Source: Betaproteobacteria bacterium (lineage in GTDB: Bacteria > Pseudomonadota > Gammaproteobacteria > Burkholderiales > SG8-39). Taken from it: a stretch of 16,963 bases of DNA. The translations under genes and the position numbers were made by a program. Each line of letters starts with the position of its first letter. The stretch's first letter is position 1. Shown here piece after piece: positions 1 through 7,360 of the stretch. The notes under the pieces were generated by a model, which searched no databases, was not told where the DNA came from, and saw only the letters and a program-made list of their open reading frames with translations. The stretch is from NCBI GenBank assembly GCA_005882235.1, contig VBCT01000027.1, forward strand, positions 1 to 16,963. The letters are read 5' to 3'.

Positions 1-1311
1 CATGGAGAGCGGAACCACCTCCCCGTCGCGCGCGAAGACGCTGTAGGCGCGCGCGAGCTGCACGAGCGAGACCGATATGCCGTGCCCGTAGGACATCGTC
101 GCCTGCTCGATCGGTCGCCAGCTCCGGTACGGCCGGAGCTTTCCGGCAGCCTCTCCGGGAAAACCGAGGCCGGGCGCAGCGCCGAAGCCCACGTCCCGGA
201 ACATTTCCCACATCGACTCGGCAGAGAGTGCGAGCGCGATCTTCGCCGCGCCTACGTTGGAGGATTTCTGGATGACCTGTGCCACCGTGAGCGGGCCCTC
301 GAAATGGGCGTCGTGGATGGTGGACGCCCCGATGCTCAAGCTTCCAGGCGCGATCTGGATCACGGAATCCGGCCTCACCCGCCCCCCTTCCAGAGCGAGT
401 GCGACCGTAAAGGGTTTGAGCGTCGAACCGGGTTCGAAGGTATCGGTCAACGTGCGGTTGCGAAGCCGCGCGCCGGCGAGCCTGTTGCGATTGTTCGGGT
501 TGTACGTCGGAAAATTCGCCAGTGCGAGCAGCTCGCCCGTGTCGGCATCGAGCACGACAACGCCTCCTGCCTTCGCGCGGTGCTGAGCGACCGCGGCTTT
601 CAACTCGGTGAAGGCGAGGTTCTGGATGCGAGCATCCAAAGCAAGAGCGAGGTCGTGCCCGTCCTGCGCGGCCTTGATCGACTCGACGTCCTCGACCGTC
701 TGGCCGAGTCGGTCCTTGATCACCCGGCGGCTGCCCGGCTTGCCGGCGAGCCCGTCCTGAAACGCGAGTTCGACGCCCTCCTGGCCAATGTCGTCCACGC
801 CCGTGAATCCGAGCACGTGCGCAGTGACTTCGCCACTCGGGTAGTAGCGCCGGTACTCGCGGTTCTGGAATAGCCCGGGGATGTGCAGGCCCGCAATGCG
901 TTCTGCCACTTCCGGCGGGATCTGCCGTTTGAGGAAAACAAAGTCCCGGCCGGTGTCGGCGAAGCGTTTTTCGATTTCCCTCGGCGACATCTCGAGCAAT
1001 GCCCCAAGACGCGCAAGCTGCCGTTCGCTTGGATGCACTTCGCCGGGAATCGCCCAGATTGATTTCACTGGAGTGCTGATGGCGAGTGCCTCGCCGTTGC
1101 GGTCCAGGATGCGGCCGCGGTTTGCCGGAATTTCTATAACTCGGCTGTAGCGCGACTCGCCTTTCGCCTGAAGAAAATCGTTGTTCAAGCCCTGCAGGTA
1201 GACGGCGCGGCCTAGCAGCACGGCAAAACATGCGATGAAGACGTAGAGCAGGAGTCTCGAGCGCCAGGTAGGCAGGGTGAGCGCGAGAACCGGACTGGCG
1301 GCGAAGTTCAT
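1..1311 (-). CDS. ftsI: Peptidoglycan transpeptidase FtsI (PBP3), C-terminus cut by window edge
   Basis: Septal class B penicillin-binding protein that cross-links peptidoglycan during division, anchored in the inner membrane. I translated it by hand from the ATG at 1311; 437 residues are present and the frame is still open at base 1. Visible are a short cytoplasmic N-terminus, one membrane segment (about residues 20-38), the class B motif RGRILDRNG (65-73), the active-site motif S296-T-L-K299 inside FEPGSTLKPF, and the second motif S350-S-N352. The KTG motif should lie beyond the window, since the family is about 580 residues. The ATG overlaps the ftsL TGA by 4 nt (ATGA), which suggests translational coupling. 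Family and gene assignment are firm. Confidence 0.96.
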   Translation of the reverse strand, partial: MNFAASPVLALTLPTWRSRLLLYVFIACFAVLLGRAVYLQGLNNDFLQAKGESRYSRVIEIPANRGRILDRNGEALAISTPVKSIWAIPGEVHPSERQLARLGALLEMSPREIEKRFADTGRDFVFLKRQIPPEVAERIAGLHIPGLFQNREYRRYYPSGEVTAHVLGFTGVDDIGQEGVELAFQDGLAGKPGSRRVIKDRLGQTVEDVESIKAAQDGHDLALALDARIQNLAFTELKAAVAQHRAKAGGVVVLDADTGELLALANFPTYNPNNRNRLAGARLRNRTLTDTFEPGSTLKPFTVALALEGGRVRPDSVIQIAPGSLSIGASTIHDAHFEGPLTVAQVIQKSSNVGAAKIALALSAESMWEMFRDVGFGAAPGLGFPGEAAGKLRPYRSWRPIEQATMSYGHGISVSLVQLARAYSVFARDGEVVPLSM

Positions 1312-1583
1312 TTCGCCGTCTCCTGCGGCCGTACGATCTGGAGGCGTTTCGCGTCGGGGACCCGCATGTGCAGCTGGCGGCTGGCGATGCGTTCGACGCG
1401 TGCGTGCACCGCCCACGTGCTTGCTTCGAGCTGCAGCTGACCGTATTCGACTCCGAGCTGGTGTGAACGTTCCTGCTCCTGCTCGAGCTCGCTAAAAAGC
1501 GTGCGTGCCCGGTGCTGCGAGGTCACCAAGCCCAGGGCGCACGCGGTCAGTACAACCACGAGGAGCAAGGTCAAGCGGGTCAT
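1308..1583 (-). CDS. ftsL: Cell division protein FtsL
   Basis: Small bitopic divisome protein that works with FtsB and FtsQ and helps activate FtsWI. The 91-residue product has a very short cytoplasmic tail, one hydrophobic segment (about residues 4-22, LTLLLVVVLTACALGLVTS), and a Q/E-rich helical stretch likely to form a coiled coil (about 28-60). A basic periplasmic tail follows, with RIASRQLHMRVPD typical of the family. FtsL sequences diverge widely, so the position between rsmH and ftsI is part of the evidence. It overlaps rsmH by 4 nt upstream and ftsI by 4 nt downstream, so it is translated inside a tightly coupled operon. Confidence 0.93.
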   Translation of the reverse strand: MTRLTLLLVVVLTACALGLVTSQHRARTLFSELEQEQERSHQLGVEYGQLQLEASTWAVHARVERIASRQLHMRVPDAKRLQIVRPQETAK

Positions 1584-2521
1584 GGCGGGCTTGAAGGAAG
1601 CTTCTCGGCGACGCGCAGCACCGCGCTCCTCGCGCGAGGATTGGCCCTGACTTCCTCGGCACCGGGCCTTGCCGGCCGACCGAGGATGCGCAGCTTCGGA
1701 GGCGGCAGCTCCCGGGCTCTCACGGGTAGACGTTCGGGCAAGGCCGGCCGCGCCGCGCCGCGCATGAAGTTCTTTACGATGCGGTCTTCGAGTGAATGGA
1801 AGCTGATCACGACGAGGCGTCCATGGGAATCGAGTGCGGCGAGCGCTTGCGGCAGCGCTAGCGACAACTCCTCAAGCTCCTGATTGACGTGAATCCGTAG
1901 AGCTTGAAACGTCCGCGTCGCCGGATCCTGCCCCGGTTCACGCGTCCGGGTGGACGCAGCCACGAGAGCGGCAAGTTCCCCGGTCCGCCGGACAGGCCCT
2001 CTTCGCCTAGCAGCAACAATCGTCTTTGCAATCTGTTTAGCAAACCGTTCTTCGCCATATCCTCTGAGCACCTCTCTGATCTCGGCCTCGTCCGCCAGTG
2101 CGAGCCACTCGGACGCGCTTTGGCCACGCGTCGGGTCCATGCGCATGTCGAGCGGCCCGTCAGACCGGAAACTGAAGCCGCGCCCCGGGTCGTCAAGCTG
2201 AGGCGAGGACACGCCTAAATCAAACAGCACCCCATCGACACCGCCCGCGCGCAGCGCGGCCAGCCTCGCCTGCAATTCGCTGAATCGCGCATGGACTGGC
2301 GTAAAACGCGGGTCGCGTATCCCACGCGCAACCGCGATCGCCTCCGGATCCCGGTCCATCCCGATCAGCCGACCTCGGGGCCCTAGCCGCTCCAGAATCA
2401 GCCGGCTGTGACCGCCTCTGCCGAATGTCGCGTCCACGAACGTGCCGTCGTGCCGTGATTCGATCTCGAGCGCATCGACTGCCGGGCGGAGGAGAACGGG
2501 AACGTGCGCATCGGCGCTCAC
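1580..2521 (-). CDS. rsmH: 16S rRNA (cytosine(1402)-N(4))-methyltransferase RsmH (MraW)
   Basis: Uses S-adenosylmethionine to N4-methylate C1402 in the decoding centre of 16S rRNA. The product is 313 residues, the normal family length. Recognisable parts are the N-terminal HVPVLL, the SAM-binding DATFGRGGHS (30-39) with the acidic residue in GMDRDP (about 54-59), GVLFDLGVSSPQLDD, GFSFRSDGPLDMRMD, and the C-terminal VISFHSLEDRIVKNFMR. The start is GTG at 2521, overlapping the mraZ stop by 4 nt (GTGA). It lies in the standard second position of the dcw cluster. Confidence 0.97.
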   Translation of the reverse strand: MSADAHVPVLLRPAVDALEIESRHDGTFVDATFGRGGHSRLILERLGPRGRLIGMDRDPEAIAVARGIRDPRFTPVHARFSELQARLAALRAGGVDGVLFDLGVSSPQLDDPGRGFSFRSDGPLDMRMDPTRGQSASEWLALADEAEIREVLRGYGEERFAKQIAKTIVAARRRGPVRRTGELAALVAASTRTREPGQDPATRTFQALRIHVNQELEELSLALPQALAALDSHGRLVVISFHSLEDRIVKNFMRGAARPALPERLPVRARELPPPKLRILGRPARPGAEEVRANPRARSAVLRVAEKLPSSPP

Positions 2522-2961
2522 AGCGAGAAGTTTTCGGTGCCCGGTGGCGGGTCAGTGCCCACTTGCGTGAGACCCCGCGCAAGACGCTCGTCCCAGGCCG
2601 GAATGTCCCAGATCTCGAAGTGACTTCCTTGCCCCACCAGCATCACGTCTTTTTTCAGTCCGGCGAATTTGCGCAGCGCGGGCGACACGAGGATGCGCCC
2701 TTGAGCATCGAGCTCCAGCTCTTCGGCGAAGCCGACCAGCAGCCGCTGCCACCAACGCGCTTGCTCGTTGAAGCTGGAGAGCGCCTGAACTTTGGCGCCG
2801 ATCGGTTCCCAGGCGACGCGTGGGTAGAGAAGCAGACAGCTATCGGGGTGAGCGGTGAGAACCACCGCGCGCCCTCCCGATAACAAGGCGTCCCGATGCC
2901 GGGTAGGCACAGCAAGCCTTCCCTTGGCGTCGAGACTCAGCTCTGTCGCCCCTTGAAACAA
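2518..2961 (-). CDS. mraZ: Transcriptional regulator MraZ
   Basis: First gene of the dcw cluster. MraZ is a ring-forming DNA-binding protein with two SpoVT/AbrB-type domains that represses its own operon. The 147-residue product carries both signatures: DAKGRLAVPTRHRD (about 11-24) and DAQGRILVSPALRKFAGL (about 88-105). The start is TTG at 2961. I chose it because it gives the conserved N-terminus MFQGATELSLDAKGR and is preceded at proper spacing by the Shine-Dalgarno AAAGGGGA (2965-2972). A promoter and a periodic TGGGN-like operator lie directly upstream, fitting autoregulation. The C-terminal tail (GTDPPPGTENFSL) is not conserved in the family as I know it. Confidence 0.96.
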   Translation of the reverse strand: MFQGATELSLDAKGRLAVPTRHRDALLSGGRAVVLTAHPDSCLLLYPRVAWEPIGAKVQALSSFNEQARWWQRLLVGFAEELELDAQGRILVSPALRKFAGLKKDVMLVGQGSHFEIWDIPAWDERLARGLTQVGTDPPPGTENFSL

Positions 2962-2989
2962 CGGTCCCCTTTCGAGTGGCGAAATGGAA

Positions 2990-3024
2990 CGCCACAGTTC
3001 CCCACTAAAATCTACTTCCTACCA
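2990..3024 (-). promoter_or_regulatory. Candidate MraZ operator (boxes at 10-nt spacing)
   Basis: On the minus strand, four pentamers recur exactly every 10 nt: TGGTA (3024-3020), TAGAT (3014-3010), TGGGG (3004-3000) and TGGCG (2994-2990). Known MraZ operators are TGGGN boxes separated by 5 nt. Here one box is perfect and the others are degenerate. The array starts at the last base of the predicted -10 element and ends 29 nt before the mraZ start, where a repressor could block RNA polymerase. Confidence 0.65.
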
Positions 3025-3052
3025 CTCTAGAGGAAACAGGAGAGCCGGTCAA
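3024..3052 (-). promoter_or_regulatory. Candidate sigma70 promoter of the mraZ/dcw operon
   Basis: On the minus strand, TTGACC (-35, 3052-3047, 5 of 6 to consensus) is separated by exactly 17 nt from TAGAGT (-10, 3029-3024, 4 of 6). Transcription would start near 3017, inside the candidate MraZ boxes. No competing promoter as good as this is visible closer to mraZ. Confidence 0.6.
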
Positions 3053-3194
3053 GCCTGAAATTGATGAAATTTTTAGCTACAACAGGGACTTAAGATGGCT
3101 TTTCTAGAAACTGCATGACATAAAATAAAGACATGAAAATTAACATGTTACGGTGTAAAGTGAATGTAATACATTAGGAAATCAAGAGGTTCCG

Positions 3195-3254
3195 ATGAAA
3201 AAGCTGGAAGCCCGCCCTGTACAGCGCGGACCCGCTTCCGTCGGAGACTTCTAG
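3195..3254 (+). other. Possible 19-codon small ORF in AT-rich intergenic DNA
   Basis: The 233-nt stretch between the mraZ promoter and the next gene's stop is much more AT-rich than the rest of the window. On its plus strand an AAGAGGTT Shine-Dalgarno-like sequence (3184-3191) precedes ATG AAA AAG, giving MKKLEARPVQRGPASVGDF and a TAG at 3252-3254. A perfect 10-bp palindrome TAACATGTTA lies upstream at 3141-3150. I do not recognise the peptide. Most of its codons coincide with the hairpin of the convergent gene's terminator, which is a simpler explanation, so a real small gene is unlikely though not excluded. Confidence 0.15.
3197..3239 (-). terminator. Rho-independent terminator after the 180-aa hypothetical gene
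   Basis: In minus-strand RNA the outer stem GGAAGC (3239-3234) pairs with GCUUCC (3211-3206). An inner CCGC/GCGG stem sits above a one-sided bulge, and AGCUUUUUC (U run 3202-3198) follows. It begins 12 nt after the stop codon at 3251-3253. The stem is imperfect, but the U tract is clear. Confidence 0.6.
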
Positions 3255-3793
3255 TGCAGGTGCTTTTTTCCGGAAACACCGCCGGAACGGACCTGAGTCC
3301 GGTCCTGCGGCGCGTCGGAGGCGCGGCGGGCGAACATCTGATTGACTAACGCGGTCACCTCGCCGATTTCGGCGTCGCCGAAATGACGCGCGAGGAGGGC
3401 CGAAAGATCGTCGATCATGCGCCGCCGCTGCATGTCGCGGATCGACTCGGGCGTGGGCCCGACGAACACCCAGCTGTGCTCGTCTTGGCCGTCCTCCTGG
3501 TAGTAGCTAACCTCGACCGCCGCCGCCTCCTCGGAGTAGGGCGACAGCGATTCGAACGCCCCCTCGAGCGAATGCTGGAAATTGCGCCCGACGTACCCGG
3601 TCCAACAGATGTCGAGCGAGCGCCGACGCCTGTCGAACACGATGCCGGGCTCGTCCTGATGGGCGCTGCGCGCATCGGCGAGGCCATCCACGTCGACGTA
3701 ATCGAACCAGTGTCTAAGCGCCAGCTCGATGTCAGTCTGGCTGACGCCGCTTTTCAACAACACCGTGCCGTGAACGTGAACTTCAGTATGCAT
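3251..3793 (-). CDS. Conserved hypothetical protein, 180 aa
   Basis: I do not recognise a characterised function. The product starts MHTEVHVHGTVLL, has no signal peptide or membrane segment, and looks like a soluble cytoplasmic alpha/beta protein. It contains an acidic stretch (WFDYVDVDGLADA), LDICWTGYVGRNFQ, an aromatic strand VEVSYYQEDGQDEHSWVFVGPTPESI, and a helical C-terminal part ending in a basic tail. The style resembles short conserved hypothetical proteins annotated in betaproteobacteria, possibly of a DUF family I cannot name with confidence. It is transcribed divergently from the NYN-domain gene across 117 bp and ends at its own terminator, so it is probably monocistronic. Confidence 0.8.
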   Translation of the reverse strand: MHTEVHVHGTVLLKSGVSQTDIELALRHWFDYVDVDGLADARSAHQDEPGIVFDRRRRSLDICWTGYVGRNFQHSLEGAFESLSPYSEEAAAVEVSYYQEDGQDEHSWVFVGPTPESIRDMQRRRMIDDLSALLARHFGDAEIGEVTALVNQMFARRASDAPQDRTQVRSGGVSGKKHLH

Positions 3794-3910
3794 TTGCTTG
3801 CCCCCGAAACACCGATGCTAGTCCGAGAAAGCCGGGACTTCAACCCTTTCCCGTCATGGTCTGGACGGGGAATGGGATAATACCGCCTCCGCCATGTCCA
3901 AGGACCCGAA

Positions 3911-4723
3911 ATGAGCGCATCGAGCGACACCGTAAACATGGCGCTTTTCTGCGACTTCGAGAACGTCGCGCTCGGCGTGCGCGACGCGAAGTACGCCAAG
4001 TTCGACATCAACAAGGTCCTCGAGCGTCTGCTCCTGAAGGGGAGCATCGTGCTGAAGAAGGCCTATTGCGATTGGGAACGGTACAAGGAGTTCAAATCCG
4101 ACATGCATGAAGCGTCGTTCGAGCTCATCGAAATCCCGCATGTGCGCATGTCGGGAAAGAATTCGGCCGACATCCGCATGGTGGTGGATGCGCTGGATCT
4201 TTGCTACACCAAGTCGCACGTCGACACTTTCGTCATCATCAGCGGCGATTCCGATTTCTCGCCGCTCGTCTCGAAGCTGCGCGAGAACGACAAGACCGTG
4301 ATCGGGGTGGGCGTGAAGAACTCGAGCTCGGACCTGCTCGTGGCGAACTGCGACGAGTTCATCTTCTACGACGATCTGGTGCGGGAAAAACCAGGGCACC
4401 GGCAGCCGAAGAAGAAGCCGCAGGCGAAGCCCGCCGCAAGCGGGGAAGGCGCTCCGAAAGACGGCGAGGACAAGACCGAGAAGGCGCTGGAGCTCGTGAT
4501 GCAGACGGTCGAGGCGCTCATCGACGAGCGCGGCGCCGAGGAGAAGATCTGGGCATCGATGGTGAAGCAGGCGCTGAAGCGCCGCAACCCCGGCTTCAAC
4601 GAGTCCTATTACGGTTTCTCGTCGTTCTCAAAGCTCCTCGACGAAGCCGAGTTGCGCAAGATGTTGCAGCTCGAGCGGGACGAAAAATCGGGCGGCTACA
4701 TCGTCAAGAGCGTCGCGCATTAG
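3911..4723 (+). CDS. NYN (PIN-like) domain putative ribonuclease with C-terminal LOTUS/OST-HTH-like domain
   Basis: Predicted metal-dependent RNase of the NYN/DUF88 (LabA-like) family, 270 residues, cytoplasmic. The N-terminal NYN domain (about 8-155) shows the acidic metal-site residues: D15 in ALFCDFEN, D87 in KNSADIRMVVDAL (D93 follows), and D113/D115 in IISGDSDFSPLV. A lysine/proline-rich linker (about 160-185) leads to a helical C-terminal part (about 186-268) with QALKRRNPGFNESYYGFSSFSKLLDEA and a closing strand, resembling the LOTUS/OST-HTH RNA-binding fold. The ATG at 3911 has AAGGA (3900-3904) 6 nt upstream. GATAAT at 3876-3881 could be a -10 box, though the -35 is poor. The gene converges on the thiolase gene with only 5 nt between stops. 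The RNA target is unknown. Confidence 0.9.
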   Translation: MSASSDTVNMALFCDFENVALGVRDAKYAKFDINKVLERLLLKGSIVLKKAYCDWERYKEFKSDMHEASFELIEIPHVRMSGKNSADIRMVVDALDLCYTKSHVDTFVIISGDSDFSPLVSKLRENDKTVIGVGVKNSSSDLLVANCDEFIFYDDLVREKPGHRQPKKKPQAKPAASGEGAPKDGEDKTEKALELVMQTVEALIDERGAEEKIWASMVKQALKRRNPGFNESYYGFSSFSKLLDEAELRKMLQLERDEKSGGYIVKSVAH

Positions 4724-4728
4724 GAAGC

Positions 4729-5934
4729 TCAAACCCGTTCGATGACCAGAGCAATCCCCTGCCCTACGCCGATGCACATGGTGCACAAGGCATAGCGGCC
4801 CCTGATCGCCTGGAGCTGATACGTCGCCGTAGTAACGAGGCGCGCGCCAGATGCGCCGAGCGGATGGCCGATCGCGATCGCGCCGCCGTTGGGATTCACA
4901 TGCGCGGCGTCGTCGGGAAGCCCCAGGTCGCGCGTCACGGCAAGCGCCTGCGCGGCAAACGCCTCGTTCAGTTCGATCACTTCCATCTGCGATAGCTTCA
5001 GCCCGGTTTTCTCCAGCACTTTCCTGGTCGCGGGCGCAGGGCCCACACCCATGATGCGCGGGGCGACGCCCGCCGTCGCCATGCCGAGGACGCGCGCCCT
5101 GGGCTCGAGTTTGTGCTTTTTCGCGGCAGCGCCGGAAGCGAGAATCATCGCGCAGGCGCCGTCGTTGACGCCTGAAGCGTTTCCTGCCGTCACCGTTCCC
5201 TCCGACTTGACAACACCCTTGAGCTTTGCAAGTCCATCGAGCGTCGCGTCTGGCCTCGGGTGCTCGTCGCGATTCACGAGGGTCGCCGCTCCTTTCTTCG
5301 CCGGAACCGAGACCGGGATGATCTCGCCGCGATAGAACCCCTTGGCCTGCGCGGCTGCCCAGCGTTGCTGGCTTCTGAGAGCAAACGCGTCCTGCTCAGC
5401 CCGCCCCACCTTGAATTCTTCGGCGACGTTTTCGGCGGTCTCCGGCATCGAATCGATGCCGTACTTCGATTTCATCAGCGGGTTGACGAACCGCCAGCCG
5501 ATGGTCGTATCCTCGATTTTCGCCGCGCGCGAAAACGCGCTGTCCGCCTTGGGGACGACAAAAGGGGCTCGCGACATGCTCTCCACGCCCCCTGCGATCA
5601 TCAATTGAGTTTCGCCGCAGCGGATCGCCCGCGCGGCGGTGCCCACCGCATCAAGGCTCGAGCCGCACAGGCGGTTCACGGTGGCGCCCGACACCGTCTG
5701 CGGCAATCCGGCGAGAAGCAGCGCCATGCGCGCGACGTTGCGGTTGTCTTCTCCGGCCTGGTTGACGCAGCCGTAGATCACGTCGTCGACGGCATCCCAG
5801 TCGACCGCAGGGTTGCGCTCCATGAGCGCCTTGATCGGAAGCGTCGCGAGATCGTCCGTGCGGATCGAAGAGAGCGCGCCGCCATAGCGCCCGAACGGCG
5901 TGCGAACGGCATCGCAGATGAAGACTTCGGTCAT
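4729..5934 (-). CDS. pcaF: 3-oxoadipyl-CoA / acetyl-CoA acetyltransferase-type thiolase
   Basis: Degradative thiolase splitting a 3-oxoacyl-CoA with CoA; the best fit is beta-ketoadipyl-CoA to succinyl-CoA plus acetyl-CoA. At 401 residues it equals the usual PcaF/PaaJ length. Catalytic residues are present: C90 in NRLCGSSLDA, H357 in GHPLGASGAR and C387 in CTMCIGVGQG. The stretches YGCVNQAGEDNRNVARMA and GGVESMSRAPFV are characteristic of the PcaF/PaaJ subgroup. It is the last gene of the long minus-strand operon, 13 nt after the SDR stop. The C-C hydrolase, dehydrogenases and receptors upstream suggest it finishes degradation of an acyl chain. The exact substrate within the thiolase family is inferred; paaJ is the alternative name. 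Confidence 0.92.
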   Translation of the reverse strand: MTEVFICDAVRTPFGRYGGALSSIRTDDLATLPIKALMERNPAVDWDAVDDVIYGCVNQAGEDNRNVARMALLLAGLPQTVSGATVNRLCGSSLDAVGTAARAIRCGETQLMIAGGVESMSRAPFVVPKADSAFSRAAKIEDTTIGWRFVNPLMKSKYGIDSMPETAENVAEEFKVGRAEQDAFALRSQQRWAAAQAKGFYRGEIIPVSVPAKKGAATLVNRDEHPRPDATLDGLAKLKGVVKSEGTVTAGNASGVNDGACAMILASGAAAKKHKLEPRARVLGMATAGVAPRIMGVGPAPATRKVLEKTGLKLSQMEVIELNEAFAAQALAVTRDLGLPDDAAHVNPNGGAIAIGHPLGASGARLVTTATYQLQAIRGRYALCTMCIGVGQGIALVIERV

Positions 5935-5947
5935 GTCTCGGAATCCA

Positions 5948-6646
5948 TCAGACGAGGCCGGTCACGGGAATCGCCGCACCGTGTATCGCGCGCGCGGCGT
6001 CGGAGGCCAGAAACAAGATCACCTCGGCGAGCGCCTCCGGCGCCACCCAGCGCCGCGGATCGGCGCCGGGCATATCGGCGCGATTCTGCGGCGTGTCGAT
6101 GACGCTGGGCAGGACGCAGTTGACGTTGATCCCCTTGTCACGCAACTCGGCCGACATGCTCTCGGTCAGCCGTATCACCGCGCTCTTCGCCGCGCTGTAG
6201 GCACCCATGTTCGCCTTGCCGGCGAGACCCGCGACGGCTCCGACGTTGACGATTTTTCCGCGCCCTGCGGCGAGCATTTTCGGAACGACCGCCCGCGCGA
6301 CGTTGATCACCGAGCTCGCGTTGAGATCGAGCATGAGCTCCCAGATGTTTTCGGGAGTCTCGTGTACCGGGTGCCCCATGCGGAAGCCTCCGGCGATATT
6401 GCACAGAACGTCGATCCCGGGGAACCGAACGCCCGCCACCGCCTGCGCCACGGACGCCGCGTCGAGGAGGTCGGCGCGCACCAGGAGCTTGCGCTCGTCG
6501 TCGCGCCCAAATGCGGACCGCAGGACCTTGTCGTCGAGATCGACGAGGACCAGGGAGGCGCCTGCCGACGCGAAGGCTGCGGCGAGCGCGCGGCCTAGAT
6601 TGCCTGCCGCGCCCGTGATCAGACAAGTCTTGCCTTCGAATGTCAC
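5948..6646 (-). CDS. Short-chain dehydrogenase/reductase lacking the canonical catalytic serine
   Basis: Classical SDR of 232 residues with a Rossmann fold. The nucleotide-binding TGAAGNLG (11-18), NIAG (83-86), helix Asn N109, and Y150-SAA-K154 are all in place. The residue 13 before the tyrosine, normally catalytic Ser, is alanine (A137, in NVGAVAG). The C-terminal part INVNCVLPSVIDTPQNRADMP and AIHGAAIPVTGLV is typical of oxidoreductases annotated generically as 3-oxoacyl-ACP-reductase-like. D36 at the end of strand 2 (LVLVDLDD) suggests NAD(H) rather than NADP(H). The start is GTG at 6646. It lies between the CMD-family gene and the thiolase in the catabolic operon, so oxidation of a hydroxyacyl intermediate is a reasonable guess. 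Confidence 0.9.
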   Translation of the reverse strand: MTFEGKTCLITGAAGNLGRALAAAFASAGASLVLVDLDDKVLRSAFGRDDERKLLVRADLLDAASVAQAVAGVRFPGIDVLCNIAGGFRMGHPVHETPENIWELMLDLNASSVINVARAVVPKMLAAGRGKIVNVGAVAGLAGKANMGAYSAAKSAVIRLTESMSAELRDKGINVNCVLPSVIDTPQNRADMPGADPRRWVAPEALAEVILFLASDAARAIHGAAIPVTGLV

Positions 6647-6673
6647 GGTATGCGGCGGGCGGGGCCCGCCGGG

Positions 6674-7330
6674 CTAAGCGACCTTCTTCGAGTCTTCCTG
6701 GCCGGATTTCGCCCAGTATCCGGACGAAGCCTTCGCCTCGGCAAGCGCCTTGGCGTCTTCGAACCCAGGCGCCATGGATGCCGAGGTGCCTGCGAGCACC
6801 TGGTGGTGGTCGATGTTGAGCAAGCGAAGCCAGCTCTGCTGCCCCATGGTGAGCGCGATGAAGCAGCCCAGCTCGACCAGCTCCGGTTCGCCGAAATGCC
6901 TGTGGAGCCGTTCCCAGAACGCGTCATCGGTGTTCAGGTGCCAGGTGATTGCCTCGGCGTACGCAAGCGCCGCTTTCTGGCGCTCGTCGTAATTGCCGGA
7001 CTTCTCGAAGTTCAGCAGGTCCTTGACGTGATCCTCAATGATGGCGCCACTCGAGGCCGCCTTGATCGAGCGCTGATTGCCGCAGTATTCGCATTGAACG
7101 GAGCGCGATACGTAGAGGCGGCACAGCTCCTTGATGGAGTGGTCACAAACGCCGTTCCTGAAGATGTCGCGCCAGGAGTTGGCGAAGGCCCAGAAGCATT
7201 CGGGCACATGTGCGCGCACCGCTGAGCTCTCCGGCCTGGGCGTGCCTTCCCGCTGGCAGCGCTCCATTTCCTTGCGCATCCCCGCGTCCATCTTCTCCAG
7301 CGGAACGTAGCTGATTCTCTGCTTTGCCAT
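6674..7330 (-). CDS. Carboxymuconolactone decarboxylase / AhpD-like family protein
   Basis: All-helical protein of the AhpD/CMD superfamily, 218 residues. The core contains C80-E-Y-C83 in SVQCEYCGNQRS. This resembles the redox-active CxxC of AhpD, but the usual nearby histidine is replaced (GNQR). Other family features are an acidic helix region, ALAYAEAITWH and FGEPELVELGCFIALTMGQQ. I placed the start at ATG 7330 (MAKQRISYVPLEKMD) because GAGGAT lies just upstream; the frame is open further, but that extension is not protein-like. It may be a peroxidase, a decarboxylase or a ligand-binding member. The family has no fixed reaction, so its role in the operon is not assignable from sequence. 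Confidence 0.87.
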   Translation of the reverse strand: MAKQRISYVPLEKMDAGMRKEMERCQREGTPRPESSAVRAHVPECFWAFANSWRDIFRNGVCDHSIKELCRLYVSRSVQCEYCGNQRSIKAASSGAIIEDHVKDLLNFEKSGNYDERQKAALAYAEAITWHLNTDDAFWERLHRHFGEPELVELGCFIALTMGQQSWLRLLNIDHHQVLAGTSASMAPGFEDAKALAEAKASSGYWAKSGQEDSKKVA

Positions 7331-7342
7331 GACATATCCTCG

Positions 7343-7360
7343 CCGGCCGTATTCGGCCGG
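7343..7360 (-). other. Intercistronic hairpin before the CMD-family gene
   Basis: In minus-strand RNA, CCGGCCG and CGGCCGG form a perfect 7-bp GC stem around an AAUA loop, ending a few bases before the GAGGAT ribosome binding site. It lies in the unusually wide 139-nt gap between the upstream TctC gene and the CMD-family gene. It could protect mRNA ends or modulate translation. It has no U tract, so it is not a terminator. The rest of the gap holds only a small GACGG/CCGTC hairpin. Confidence 0.4.

Noticed and set aside
82..873. Plus-strand open frame of 263 codons
   Set aside because: It is antisense shadow of ftsI; the minus-strand frame carries all the PBP3 motifs. High GC opens many such frames.
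3894..3914. Six-codon upstream ORF ATG...TGA overlapping the NYN gene start
   Set aside because: It contains the Shine-Dalgarno of the NYN gene and is too short to support without conservation data; most likely chance.
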